Assembly (NCBI RefSeq): GCF_002934625.1
Contig: NZ_PTJD01000008.1
Location: 124,001-188,000 of the forward strand
Length of the DNA stretch: 64,000 nt
Origin: Kineococcus xinjiangensis
GTDB taxonomy: Bacteria; Actinomycetota; Actinomycetes; Actinomycetales; Kineococcaceae
Direction: 5' to 3'
Shown here: positions 25,919 through 33,217 of the stretch, one piece after another
How the letters are laid out: the number at the start of each line of letters is the position of its first letter
Numbering within the stretch: position 1 is the first letter of the stretch
Notes under the pieces: model-generated
What the model saw: only the letters and a program-made list of their open reading frames with translations
The model's database searches: none
What the model was told of the DNA's origin: nothing
Translations under genes and position numbers: made by a program

Positions 25919-26659
25919 ATGGCGAACGACCGGCTCCGCAGCACCCTGCACAGCAACGGCTACAACGCGACCAAGCTCGGTGAGGAGCTGGGCGTGGACC
26001 CGAAGACGGTCCAGCGGTGGGTCACCAAGGACAGGAGTCCGCACCGCAACACCGCCAACCGGGCCGCGAAGCTGCTCGGCGTCCCGGCGAACTGGCTGTG
26101 GCCGGATCTGGAGAAGGCCGACAGCGCCGAGACGTCAGGCGAGGTGGTCAACTTCTACGCGCACCGCTCACAGGTGCCGAAGAACTGTTGGCTGGAGCAG
26201 GTCATCGGCGCGAAGGAGCGCATCGACTTCCTCACCTACGCCAGCCTCTTCCTCGGCGAGGCCAACCCCGAGGCCATCGACATCATCAAGCACAAGGCCG
26301 CCAACGGCGTGAAGGTCCGCATCGCCCTCGGCGACCCGGACAGCCCCGAGATCGCCCGCCGCGGCGAGGAGGAGGGCCTGGGCGAGGCCATCGCCGGACG
26401 CATCCGCATGGCACTGGCCTACTACCGCCCGCTGGTGGGGGCGCCCGGCGTGGAGTTCAGCCTGCACCGCACGACGCTCTACAACTCGATCTACCGCTTC
26501 GACGACCAGATGCTGGTCAACCAGCACATCCTCGGGACCTACGGCTACGTCGCACCGATCCTGCACCTGCGCAAGATCGAGGGCAGCGACCTCTTCGACA
26601 CCTACGCCAGGAGCCTCGACCTGGCGTGGTCCCAGGCGTACTCCTACGCCCCGGCCTGA
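25919..26659 (+). CDS. XRE-family regulator with DUF5919 (PLD-like) domain
   Basis: 246 residues. Residues 1-60 are an HTH (YNATKLGEELGVDPKTVQRW). Residues ~95-240 form the DUF5919 domain: RIDFLTYASLFLGE, VRIALGDPDSPEI, RTTLYNSIYRFDDQMLVN, APILHLR. The fold resembles phospholipase D, but no HKD motif is present. These proteins commonly control actinobacterial mobile elements, so it is the likely switch for the transfer operon. GGAGG lies 7 bases before the ATG. The 3' end overlaps the convergent HAD gene by 16 bases. Confidence 0.82.
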   Translation: MANDRLRSTLHSNGYNATKLGEELGVDPKTVQRWVTKDRSPHRNTANRAAKLLGVPANWLWPDLEKADSAETSGEVVNFYAHRSQVPKNCWLEQVIGAKERIDFLTYASLFLGEANPEAIDIIKHKAANGVKVRIALGDPDSPEIARRGEEEGLGEAIAGRIRMALAYYRPLVGAPGVEFSLHRTTLYNSIYRFDDQMLVNQHILGTYGYVAPILHLRKIEGSDLFDTYARSLDLAWSQAYSYAPA

Positions 26660-27387
26660 GCCCTCGGCGTCGCCGGGCCCAGCTCCCGAACGGTGCGCAG
26701 GGCGTCCATGAAGGCGTCAGCGTCCTCCAGGCCGGGCAGGACGGCATGGGCGCCCGCCTCGCGCAGCTCCTCCACGGAGGAGATGCCGGTGGCCACCGCG
26801 ATGACGCGGGCGCCGCCGTCGAGGCCGGCCTCGACGTCCAGTTCTGTGTCTCCCACGAGCACGGTGACGTCCTGATCCGGGGCGAAGCCGAACCGGTCGG
26901 CCGCCTTCCTCTGTGCCACGGGCACGAGGTGGGCTCGCACGGCGCTCTCCCAGCCGAAGCCACCGACGGTGAAGTCCAGCCAGCGGTCCAGGCCGAACGT
27001 GCCCAGCTTGATCCGCGCGTTCGGCTCGACGTTGCCCGTCAAGACCGCCTGGATGACGTCGGGCTCGTCCGCGACGCGGGCGAGCACCTCCTCAGCGCCG
27101 GGCATCGCGTGCCCGCGGGCAGCGAGGGCAGCCTGGTTGCGGGCGCCGGCCTCGATGAGGGCCTCCCACTGCCGCTCGGACGAGAAGGCCGCCGGGTCTT
27201 CGCCATTGGCCCTCAGCAGGTTGGTCATGATGCCGACGTCCGTGCGGCCGTCCGTGCGCGGCTGCGCCTGAGCTGGCCGGCTGGTCAGCAGCTCAAAGGC
27301 CAGGGCGTAGTTCTCCTTGCTGACCCCACCGTTCTCGATCAGCGTGTGATCGACGTCCCAGAGCAGCAGCGCAGAGCCCGTAGCCAT
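26644..27387 (-). CDS. HAD-superfamily phosphatase
   Basis: 247 residues, phosphoglycolate-phosphatase-like HAD hydrolase. Motif I DVDHT (nucleophile Asp), motif II VLTGN, Lys in AQRKAADRFGF, and motif IV VLVGDTELDVEAG are all present, with a helical cap between I and II. The substrate is not predictable. ATG at 27387 lies 6 bases after GACCAT, matching the leaderless pattern of this genome; an upstream ATG at 27432 lacks such support. It is accessory DNA beside the element, without evident partner genes. Confidence 0.8.
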   Translation of the reverse strand: MATGSALLLWDVDHTLIENGGVSKENYALAFELLTSRPAQAQPRTDGRTDVGIMTNLLRANGEDPAAFSSERQWEALIEAGARNQAALAARGHAMPGAEEVLARVADEPDVIQAVLTGNVEPNARIKLGTFGLDRWLDFTVGGFGWESAVRAHLVPVAQRKAADRFGFAPDQDVTVLVGDTELDVEAGLDGGARVIAVATGISSVEELREAGAHAVLPGLEDADAFMDALRTVRELGPATPRAQAGA

Positions 27388-27528
27388 GCGCGCATGGTCG
27401 CACCCCGGCCTCACGCGCCGAACAGTGCTCATGCCGAGGGGCAGAGCTGTCGCGGGTTCGTCCCGTGGGGTCTCCCGGGCTTGGCGATCTTACTCTCATG
27501 CCGATGAGCGAGTAGTCGGTGGGCTGGC

Positions 27529-28182
27529 TCACATCTCGTGCAGGCGCGGGGAGATCGTGCCCGACAGCTCCGAGTGGATGACCAGGGCAAGCTCCAACCA
27601 GTCGTGGAGGTTGACGCCTCCTGTGCTGCCGGGACCTTCCGCCGCGCTGGCGAGAGCGCGGTCCAGACGACCAACCACGTCCTCGCAGGCCGCCACGTTC
27701 CCGCTCGCCCGGGCGCGGGCCAGCGCAGCCAGCTCGGGGTACACCAGGTCCTCATGCGCTTCGCCGTCCGCAGCGGCGAGCTCACCCATCGCCACGGCCT
27801 GGTCATCGCGCCCCAGCAGGAGGAAGACACCGACCAGGATGTCCTCGGCGTCCTCGGGATCGTCCCGAAGGATCCTGTAGACCTCCAGCAGCAGCTCCCT
27901 CGCTCGGTCCTCCTCCCCGGCGAGCCGGAAGAGGTTCGCTGCGGTGAGCAAGGTGTGCGCGCTCCGACCACGCATCGTCCGCACGTAGGTCTCCGCGCTG
28001 CGGTGGAGTAGGTCTAGACCACCGCGGTCACCGGCGTAGCGCAGGAGCTTGCCGGCGCTGGCCACGGTCGACCAGCCGCCCGGGTTCAGCGCGTCCCGCC
28101 GCCTGGTCAACTGCAGTTCGGCTTCGATCAGCTCTTGCGGGACACGCAGCACCAGCATGGTCTCGCGCTTATCGAGCGTCAT
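27529..28182 (-). CDS. TPR-like helical protein of unknown function
   Basis: 217 residues, all helical, with repeat-like segments (LLTAANLFRLAGEEDRAREL, then ILVGVFLLLGRDDQAVAMGE) suggesting two or three tetratricopeptide-type repeats. No enzyme motif or signal peptide is seen. Its ATG overlaps the stop of the small upstream gene (ATGA), so the two form a translationally coupled pair. Function unknown; pairs of this kind in accessory DNA may act in stress or defence, but nothing here proves it. Confidence 0.65.
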   Translation of the reverse strand: MTLDKRETMLVLRVPQELIEAELQLTRRRDALNPGGWSTVASAGKLLRYAGDRGGLDLLHRSAETYVRTMRGRSAHTLLTAANLFRLAGEEDRARELLLEVYRILRDDPEDAEDILVGVFLLLGRDDQAVAMGELAAADGEAHEDLVYPELAALARARASGNVAACEDVVGRLDRALASAAEGPGSTGGVNLHDWLELALVIHSELSGTISPRLHEM

Positions 28183-28409
28183 GGCGGGGTCACCTCCACG
28201 GTGATGACTTCCGCACGGGCCCCGCTGTTGTGGAGCTTTTCAAGTGTCTTGTCGACTTGGCTCACCTTCGCCCCCTTGGCTGCACCGACGATGATCCCGT
28301 CGAGGTCGTCGACGTTGTCGATAATGCGCTGGAGGCGGCGTGCGGCTTCAAGCACGCCCCAGGACCAGCCCCACAGAGCTTGACGAAGAATTGATGATCT
28401 TCCGCTCAC
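28179..28409 (-). CDS. Small hypothetical protein, probably 5'-truncated by the IS110 element
   Basis: 76 residues (LWGWSWGVLEAARRLQRII, then DNVDDLDGIIVGAAKGAKVS). The start GTG at 28407-28409 lies inside the first base pairs of the 251-bp IS-derived repeat, with AGGAAGAG 8 bases upstream also inside it. The present start signals therefore come from the inserted DNA, and the original N-terminus is probably lost. The stop overlaps the TPR-like gene start. Family not recognised. Confidence 0.5.
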   Translation of the reverse strand: MSGRSSILRQALWGWSWGVLEAARRLQRIIDNVDDLDGIIVGAAKGAKVSQVDKTLEKLHNSGARAEVITVEVTPP

Positions 28410-28419
28410 TGGTCAGACT

Positions 28420-28640
28420 CTTCCTGCCGGCGAGTCCCTGAGGCACCGTTGCCGGTGCCGGCAGCACGGGGCTGCTGGTGCACCTGGTCCCACCGGGCCA
28501 CCGCCTATCATCCGCTGACCTTCGAGGTCCGGCATGAGATCCGCGGGGTCCGGTGGCCCCAGGCCGCGAGTGACTGGCGACAGGGCTACGCGCCGTTTGA
28601 GCGCCGATCAGTGAGCGACCGGCTTCGTGGCCCGAGACCA
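28420..28640 (+). ncRNA. Candidate bridge RNA, copy 1
   Basis: IS110 recombinases of the type with upstream non-coding ends use a bridge RNA from that region, with one loop pairing the target and one the donor. This copy holds strong hairpins near 28440-28480. The ends are approximate and transcription is not shown; the assignment rests on position and family knowledge. Confidence 0.4.
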
Positions 28641-28670
28641 CCGGGTGCCCACCTGCTCACTGGTCAGACT

Positions 28671-28905
28671 CTTCCTGCCGGCGAGTCCCTGAGGCACCGT
28701 TGCCGGTGCCGGCAGCACGGGGCTGCTGGTGCACCTGGTCCCACCGGGCCACCGCCTATCATCCGCTGACCTTCGAGGTCCGGCATGAGATCCGCGGGGT
28801 CCGGTGGCCCCAGGCCGCGAGTGACTGGCGACAGGGCTACGCGCCGTTTGAGCGCCGATCAGTGAGCGACCGGCTTCGTGGCCCGAGACCACCGGGTGCC
28901 CACCT
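28671..28905 (+). ncRNA. Candidate bridge RNA, copy 2
   Basis: Identical to copy 1 and contiguous with the transposase leader, so this is the copy expected to guide the element. Boundaries are approximate. Confidence 0.45.
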
Positions 28906-28931
28906 GCTGCAGCAACAGCACGGAGGACTCC

Positions 28932-30185
28932 ATGAGTGTCGAACAGCACCACAGCGGCCGTCGAGAGGCGACAGCGACGGCGGCGAAGCTGACCGCGGGA
29001 ATCGACTGGTCCAGCACCCACCACGCCATCGCACTGGTCGATGAGCACGGCGGTCAGGTCCAGCGCCTGGACGTCGAGCACACCGCCGCCGGGCTGCGCC
29101 GGCTGGTCCACTGCCTGCAGCAGGCCGCGGTCACCGGGGTCGGCATCGAACGCGGCGACGGACCGCTGGTCGACGTCCTCCTCGAGGCGGGCCTGACGGT
29201 CTTCGTCATCGCCCCCAACCAGGTCCGCAACCTGCGCCGCCGCTACGGCTCGGCGGGCAACAAGGACGACGCCTTCGACGCCTACGTGCTGGCCGACACC
29301 GTCCGCACCGACCGGCTGCGGCTGCGCCCACTGACTCCGGACTCCCCGGCGACGGTGACGTTGCGGATGAGCGTGCGGGCCCGGCAGGACTTCGTCGCCG
29401 CCCGCGTCGCGATGGCCAACCAGCTGCGGGCGCACCTGCAGCACGTTCTGCCCGGTGCCATCGGCTTGTTCAGCCACCTGGACTCCGCCGTCAGCCTGGC
29501 GTTCCTGACGCGCTTCCCCACCCAAGACAGAGCCGACTGGCTCTCCCCGCGTCGGCTGGAGAACTGGCTACGGACTCAGCGCTACTGCAACCCCCGCCGA
29601 GCCGACGTCCTGCACGCCCATCTGGTCGCGGCCGCCCGCGGGGCCACTGGCCCTGAGGCCGAGGCGCGAGCGGGCGTCACTGCGGCTTTGGTGGCTGGGC
29701 TGTCGTGCTTGCGGCAGCAGATCGCGGCACTGGATGAGGACATCGCCCAGCAGCTGGCGCGGCATCCCGACGCGGTGGTGTTCACCTCCCTGCCCAAGGC
29801 CGGCGTCGTCCGCGCGGCCCGGCTGCTGGCCGAGATGGGCGATGCCCGCGGCCGCTTCCCTACCCCGGAGTCCCTGGCCTGCCTGGCCGGCGCCACCCCT
29901 TCAACGAGGCAGTCGGGCAAGGTCAAGGTCGTCGCCTTCCGCTGGGCCGTCGACAAGCAGCTGCGCGGGGCGGTCATGGACTTCGCCGGAGACTCCCACC
30001 ACGCCAACACCTGGGCCGCCGACCTCTACCAACGAGCCCGCGCCAAGAACCACAGCCACTCCCACGCCACCCGCATCCTCGCCAGAGCCTGGCTGCACGT
30101 CATCTGGCGCTGCTGGCAAGACGGCGTCGCCTACGACCCCGCCCGCCACCGCGCCCTACAGGCGCTGGAGAAATCAGCTGCGTGA
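28932..30185 (+). CDS. IS110-family RNA-guided recombinase (transposase)
   Basis: 417 residues. The N-terminal RuvC-like DEDD domain has GIDWSSTHH (Asp25), GIERGDG (Glu73) and NKDDAFDAYVLAD (Asp112/113 and 116). The C-terminal Transposase_20 domain has SLPKAGVVRAARLLAEMGD and the serine motif ATPSTRQSGK near residue 324. All catalytic residues look intact, so it may be active. ATG at 28932 has GGAGG 5 bases upstream. It cuts and rejoins DNA by recognising sites through a bridge RNA. Confidence 0.93.
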   Translation: MSVEQHHSGRREATATAAKLTAGIDWSSTHHAIALVDEHGGQVQRLDVEHTAAGLRRLVHCLQQAAVTGVGIERGDGPLVDVLLEAGLTVFVIAPNQVRNLRRRYGSAGNKDDAFDAYVLADTVRTDRLRLRPLTPDSPATVTLRMSVRARQDFVAARVAMANQLRAHLQHVLPGAIGLFSHLDSAVSLAFLTRFPTQDRADWLSPRRLENWLRTQRYCNPRRADVLHAHLVAAARGATGPEAEARAGVTAALVAGLSCLRQQIAALDEDIAQQLARHPDAVVFTSLPKAGVVRAARLLAEMGDARGRFPTPESLACLAGATPSTRQSGKVKVVAFRWAVDKQLRGAVMDFAGDSHHANTWAADLYQRARAKNHSHSHATRILARAWLHVIWRCWQDGVAYDPARHRALQALEKSAA

Positions 30186-30255
30186 GGTAGGACGCCTGCT
30201 GACGCCGATCGCGCACGATCGAGTCGTCCTCGATGGCCTGTTGGACACTGCGTCG

Positions 30256-30711
30256 GTGAGTGATGACGAGCCGGAAGTGACGCGCCAGCAGGTTGAGCAG
30301 TGGTGGCGAGACGTCGCTGAAGGCCGCTGCAGCCGGCTCAGCGCCTCGCGCTGGGCCCAGAGCTGGCTGGACAGGGGCCCGTCCCGCATCGAGGAACTGG
30401 GCATCCAAGGTCTGCTCCACCTGCATGCTCTGCGGCATCAGCCCGCGGCGGGACTTCCCTCCACTTCCACCTTCGGCACGCCCGACGCCGAAGCGGCAGA
30501 CGCCTTTGAACACTGGCTCGCTGAGTGCCGACGCTACGACTCCGATCCCCAAGCTTGGGATCGGGCCTACTTCCGATCGATGATCACCAAATTTGCAGAG
30601 AAGCACGGCCAAGAGGCAGCAGACCGGTTCGGGCGAAAGCTCATGGCCAAGGACCTGTTCACTGAGTCGGACCTGATGGCTGCTCTGTCAGCGGCTGCGC
30701 ACCGGCCATGA
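30256..30711 (+). CDS. Hypothetical protein, possibly 5'-truncated by the IS
   Basis: 151 residues from a GTG; coding-like sequence already begins near 30186 directly after the IS transposase, so the gene may have lost its start to the insertion. Segments such as RQQVEQWWRDVAEG, AEAADAFEHWLAECRRYDSD and AEKHGQEAADRFGRKLMAKD look like a real soluble helical protein. GC content is lower than in the backbone. No family recognised, and no Shine-Dalgarno precedes the GTG. Confidence 0.5.
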   Translation: MSDDEPEVTRQQVEQWWRDVAEGRCSRLSASRWAQSWLDRGPSRIEELGIQGLLHLHALRHQPAAGLPSTSTFGTPDAEAADAFEHWLAECRRYDSDPQAWDRAYFRSMITKFAEKHGQEAADRFGRKLMAKDLFTESDLMAALSAAAHRP

Positions 30712-30805
30712 CCAACACCTTCCCAGACGGCAGCCGTTGACACAGGGCATCTCATGCCGCGCTGAGGGCGCGATCATGAGCGACCCGAGACGACCTGCGT
30801 CGCCG

Positions 30806-31384
30806 TCAGGTCGGGTAGTAGCCCGTCCAGGAGGCGCCCGTCCACAGCTCGTAGGCGCCCGGCCGCGCCGGTGAGGGGTAGAGGCCGGGCGGGTCGTAGC
30901 CGGGTTGCGGGGCGGACTTCACGCGCCCGTCCTGGTGGAGGACCCAGGTGCCGCTGTAGTCCCAGGGCGGGCCGGCGTCGGTGTCGCGCACGTGGCTGCC
31001 GCCGCCGAAGTGGAACTGACCGAACACCCGCACGTGCGTGGTGTAGCCGCGCTGGAGCTCCTCGATGTTGCGCCTGCCCACGGCAAAGCCCCACCGCCAC
31101 GCCAGGACGATAGGCGCCATCATCACCGGCAGCGCCCACCAGGGCAGGGTGTCACCGGATGGCCCCGGCTCGGCAATCAGGTTGATGACCACCAAAGTCA
31201 AGGGGAAGGCGATGGCGCCCTTGAGCAACGCACGCACGAACATCTGGTGCGCCGTCAGCCCCGGTAGCAGTGGTGGCGGCAGGAGCGGCACCTGCGGTGT
31301 CCGCCCCTGAGCCCGCGCCTCGGCATAGCCGGGCACCTCCCGGGGCCTGACGTAGCGCAGGCTCTGGAAGCTGCGCGCAGACAC
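30806..31384 (-). CDS. Membrane protein with DUF2510-like C-terminus
   Basis: 192 residues. Two membrane helices (LLKGAIAFPLTLVVINLIAE and LPWWALPVMMAPIVLAW) are followed by a cytoplasmic part. The last 25 residues, PPGLYPSPARPGAYELWTG then ASWTGYYPT, resemble the short actinobacterial DUF2510 motif. Function unknown. GTG at 31384 is chosen with GGTGGGG 6 bases upstream; a TTG at 31390 overlapping the preceding small ORF is an alternative. Confidence 0.65.
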   Translation of the reverse strand: MSARSFQSLRYVRPREVPGYAEARAQGRTPQVPLLPPPLLPGLTAHQMFVRALLKGAIAFPLTLVVINLIAEPGPSGDTLPWWALPVMMAPIVLAWRWGFAVGRRNIEELQRGYTTHVRVFGQFHFGGGSHVRDTDAGPPWDYSGTWVLHQDGRVKSAPQPGYDPPGLYPSPARPGAYELWTGASWTGYYPT

Positions 31385-31386
31385 CG

Positions 31387-31557
31387 TCAACCCCACCCGG
31401 CGCGCAGAGGAGCACCCGTCATACGGCCCCGCAGGGCGCCGTCGAGAAGGGCACCCGCCCGGCCGCAGCCCTCGCCGCCCGCGTCGGCGACCTCGATGTC
31501 CACGATGACCACCGTGCCCTGCGGCACCGGCATCGTGGACGACGACGGCGCCGACAT
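31387..31557 (-). pseudogene. Short remnant resembling the start of a cyclase-like regulator
   Basis: 56 codons. PQGTVVIVDIEVADAG resembles the conserved opening of actinobacterial nucleotide-cyclase-like proteins (GTVVxVDIE), but the frame then runs into unrelated sequence and stops. It ends on the start region of the DUF2510-like gene. Probably a 3'-truncated fragment; it may be chance. The rest of 31558-31738 shows no convincing gene. Confidence 0.3.
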
Positions 31558-31738
31558 CAGCCGATGAGACCAGCGCACATGCCAGCCTGATGCCCTTCGG
31601 TCTCAGCGGAGGCACGAGACTGCGTCGCTCCAACATCCGCCTACGCCGCCGTGCGGGCGCGATCATGGGTGACCGGCGGACGTCCGTCTTCGCCGCGAGT
31701 GGGGTGCGGTCGTCTCCTCGCGCGGCCTGCGAGGGGTG

Positions 31739-32155
31739 CTACGGCACGTCGCCGGCTTGGCGGATCCACCACTCGACGTCGGCGGCGCTCTGCGGCTCGG
31801 GCATGAGGGACCCGCCGGTGAGCCAGAGCCGCGCCCGCAGTTCACCCGCCAGCTCGTACAGGCCGGTGAACACCGCCCGGGCATCACCAGTGCTGGCGGC
31901 GGTGGGGCTGAGGTAGTTCATCGAGCCGTCCATCATCCGCAGCCGCCCGTCACTGCCCCGGCACAGCAGGAAGTCGTAGGCGACGCTGCCGCGCAGCCAG
32001 CATCCCTCGTTCTCCCCCTCCCCCAGCTCCGCGCCCAGCTGCGCCAGACGCGCCCGCAGCAACGCCTCGTCCAGCACCGGCAGCGAGTCCAGCTCCTGCC
32101 CGTCCTCGTCCACCCACTGCGCGGCGAAGATCCCGAAGTGCTCAGCCACCGTCAC
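31739..32155 (-). CDS. Hypothetical protein, second gene of a coupled pair
   Basis: 138 residues, acidic and soluble (EHFGIFAAQWVDEDGQELDS, CWLRGSVAYDFLLCRGSDGR, AADVEWWIRQAGDVP). No known domain. Its GTG at 32155 lies within the 3' end of the upstream gene (14-base overlap), indicating coupled translation. Size and acidity would fit an immunity-like protein, but no toxin gene is adjacent. Lower GC and isolation in accessory DNA suggest horizontal transfer. Confidence 0.6.
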   Translation of the reverse strand: MTVAEHFGIFAAQWVDEDGQELDSLPVLDEALLRARLAQLGAELGEGENEGCWLRGSVAYDFLLCRGSDGRLRMMDGSMNYLSPTAASTGDARAVFTGLYELAGELRARLWLTGGSLMPEPQSAADVEWWIRQAGDVP

Positions 32156-32705
32156 CGTCCCCGATCAGGTTGATCTTGCTGCTGGCCCAGCGGTGCAGGA
32201 TGCCCAGGTCCGGCGTCTGGCCACTGCTGATCGGCCCGATGGCCTGCTTGTAGACGACGGCGACAGGGTCGATCACCCCGAACGGGCCTTCCAGCACCGT
32301 GCGGTGCTGCTTGATGTCGCGGTACTTCGGGTCGCGCCGGTAGATGGTCCACTGCGCCTCTGGCACCGAGGCCTGCACGACGTGGGCCAGGTAGGCGGCC
32401 ACCTCATCGATCAGCCGGACCTGACGCAGGGACGGCGCGGGCTCTCCGAAGAAGCCCTTGCTGTTCTCCGCGCCCGGCTGCCACCACATCGGGTACTCCG
32501 ACAGTCCGTCCTCTGCGTCGGCCGCCAGCTGCTCGAAGAACCAGCCACCCAGCGGCTGCACGCTGTCCACGCCGCCATCCAGCACCGGCCCGCCCGTGCG
32601 CTCAGCCCGCCGCCGCAGCCGCTCCACCAATTCAGGCAATGCCGCCACGTACGCCTCGCGGTAAGCTTGCGCCTCGTCATAGCTCAGCAGGGAGAACGTG
32701 CGCAC
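32142..32705 (-). CDS. Hypothetical protein, first gene of a coupled pair
   Basis: 187 residues (FSLLSYDEAQAYREAYVAAL, QPLGGWFFEQLAADAEDGLS, EAQWTIYRRDPKYRDIKQHR). Soluble, no recognised family. GTG at 32705 lies 6 bases after TAGGCT, the leaderless pattern seen across the window, which supports both the start and expression. It overlaps the next gene by 14 bases. A role in immunity or regulation is only a guess. Confidence 0.65.
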   Translation of the reverse strand: MRTFSLLSYDEAQAYREAYVAALPELVERLRRRAERTGGPVLDGGVDSVQPLGGWFFEQLAADAEDGLSEYPMWWQPGAENSKGFFGEPAPSLRQVRLIDEVAAYLAHVVQASVPEAQWTIYRRDPKYRDIKQHRTVLEGPFGVIDPVAVVYKQAIGPISSGQTPDLGILHRWASSKINLIGDGDGG

Positions 32706-33217
32706 CTAGCGAGCCTAGGAGCGCCACCACCGGCACAGGACCGGACAGACGTGGCATCCCCCACTCGGCCCGGCCTCTACATCCACACATGACGCGAGTG
32801 GGGCGCGATCTTCGTCTCGGAAGCAGTCGATTGCGAGACCCAGTCCACGCTCGCGCGGGCGACCGGCCAGTGAGACCCGACCTGCCCTGGAGGCGGGCCT
32901 TGTGCAACAGGCTGTTGCACAAATGCCCGGGACTGCCCCGTGCTCAACGCCTGGGTGCCAGAGGCCACGGCGGCGGCAGACACCCCGTCGCAGGCCCTCG
33001 CGTCGTTCGCTCGGATCCTCCTGGGCGGCGAGGAGGTGACGCGTGCGACGAGAGTCGCGCACCTGGCACTCCTCGCGCGTTCCGCGGCCGACGAGTCCGT
33101 CGAAGAAGAGCTCCGCCGAGGCCGGGCGGAGCTGGGAGCGATCCACGACGGGGTCCTGCGTCGACCGGGTGGAGATCGCGGGCGCCCCGGGTTTCCGAGC
33201 CGCTTCCGCGGTTCGGG
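32706..33217. other. Degenerate accessory DNA without a convincing gene
   Basis: About 510 bases between the hypothetical pair and the phosphoesterase gene. A rightward frame from GTG 32940 (NAWVPEATAAADTPSQALAS) looks partly coding for ~80 codons and then runs through the stop region of the convergent gene, so it may be a gene remnant. The stretch contains a strong palindrome at 32900-32922 and may include the right edge of the accessory region. Confidence 0.4.
32900..32922. promoter_or_regulatory. Perfect 11-bp inverted repeat, TetR-type operator shape
   Basis: TTGTGCAACAG, one central G, then CTGTTGCACAA. The perfect symmetry, AT-richness and 23-bp length are those of a TetR or similar operator. 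It lies 18 bases before the GTG of a decayed rightward frame, so the gene it once served may be lost. Confidence 0.5.

Larger units (their letters stand above)
17991..26659. mobile_element. Actinomycete integrative and conjugative element (AICE) core; right end not located
   Basis: Next to the tRNA-Arg lie int, xis, an ATPase, a primase-polymerase, a TraB/FtsK-type translocase, small membrane or spread-like genes and a DUF6284-like gene, all leftward, plus a divergent XRE-DUF5919 regulator. This is the module set of pSAM2-type AICEs, which excise, replicate and transfer double-stranded DNA with a single FtsK-like protein. By eye no second copy of the tRNA 3' end was found to the right, so the true boundary is uncertain and may extend toward 33.2 kb. 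Confidence 0.7.
28404..28905 (+). repeat. 251-bp tandem direct duplication of the IS110 upstream region
   Basis: Bases 28404-28654 and 28655-28905 are identical by eye over 251 bp and lie directly upstream of the IS110 transposase. Each copy contains the hairpin GGCACCG-TTGC-CGGTGCC and a second CAGCA/TGCTG hairpin. The segment following copy 2 (GCT, then GCAGCAAC) repeats only the first three bases of the unit. Confidence 0.9.
28404..30185 (+). mobile_element. IS110-family insertion sequence with duplicated left end
   Basis: The element has a DEDD recombinase gene, no terminal inverted repeats, and a structured non-coding left region, all typical of IS110. The left edge is placed at the start of the repeat at 28404. 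The right edge lies shortly after the stop codon at 30185 and cannot be fixed by eye. Genes on both flanks look truncated. Confidence 0.7.

Noticed and set aside
28404-28905. Tandem repeat considered as a CRISPR array
   Set aside because: There are only two copies of 251 bp without spacers, and no cas genes are present. It belongs to the IS110 left end.
30766-32830. Three loosely similar GGGCGCGATC segments (near 30766, 31655 and 32804) as att sites or IS ends
   Set aside because: Similarity fades within 15-25 bases and is not flanked by matching ends. It is too weak to support a boundary.
32940-33200. Rightward frame (NAWVPEATAAADTPSQALAS) as an intact gene
   Set aside because: It has no ribosome binding site or -10 box at the right spacing and continues through the convergent phosphoesterase 3' end. 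Only its first 80 codons look coding, so it is treated as a remnant.
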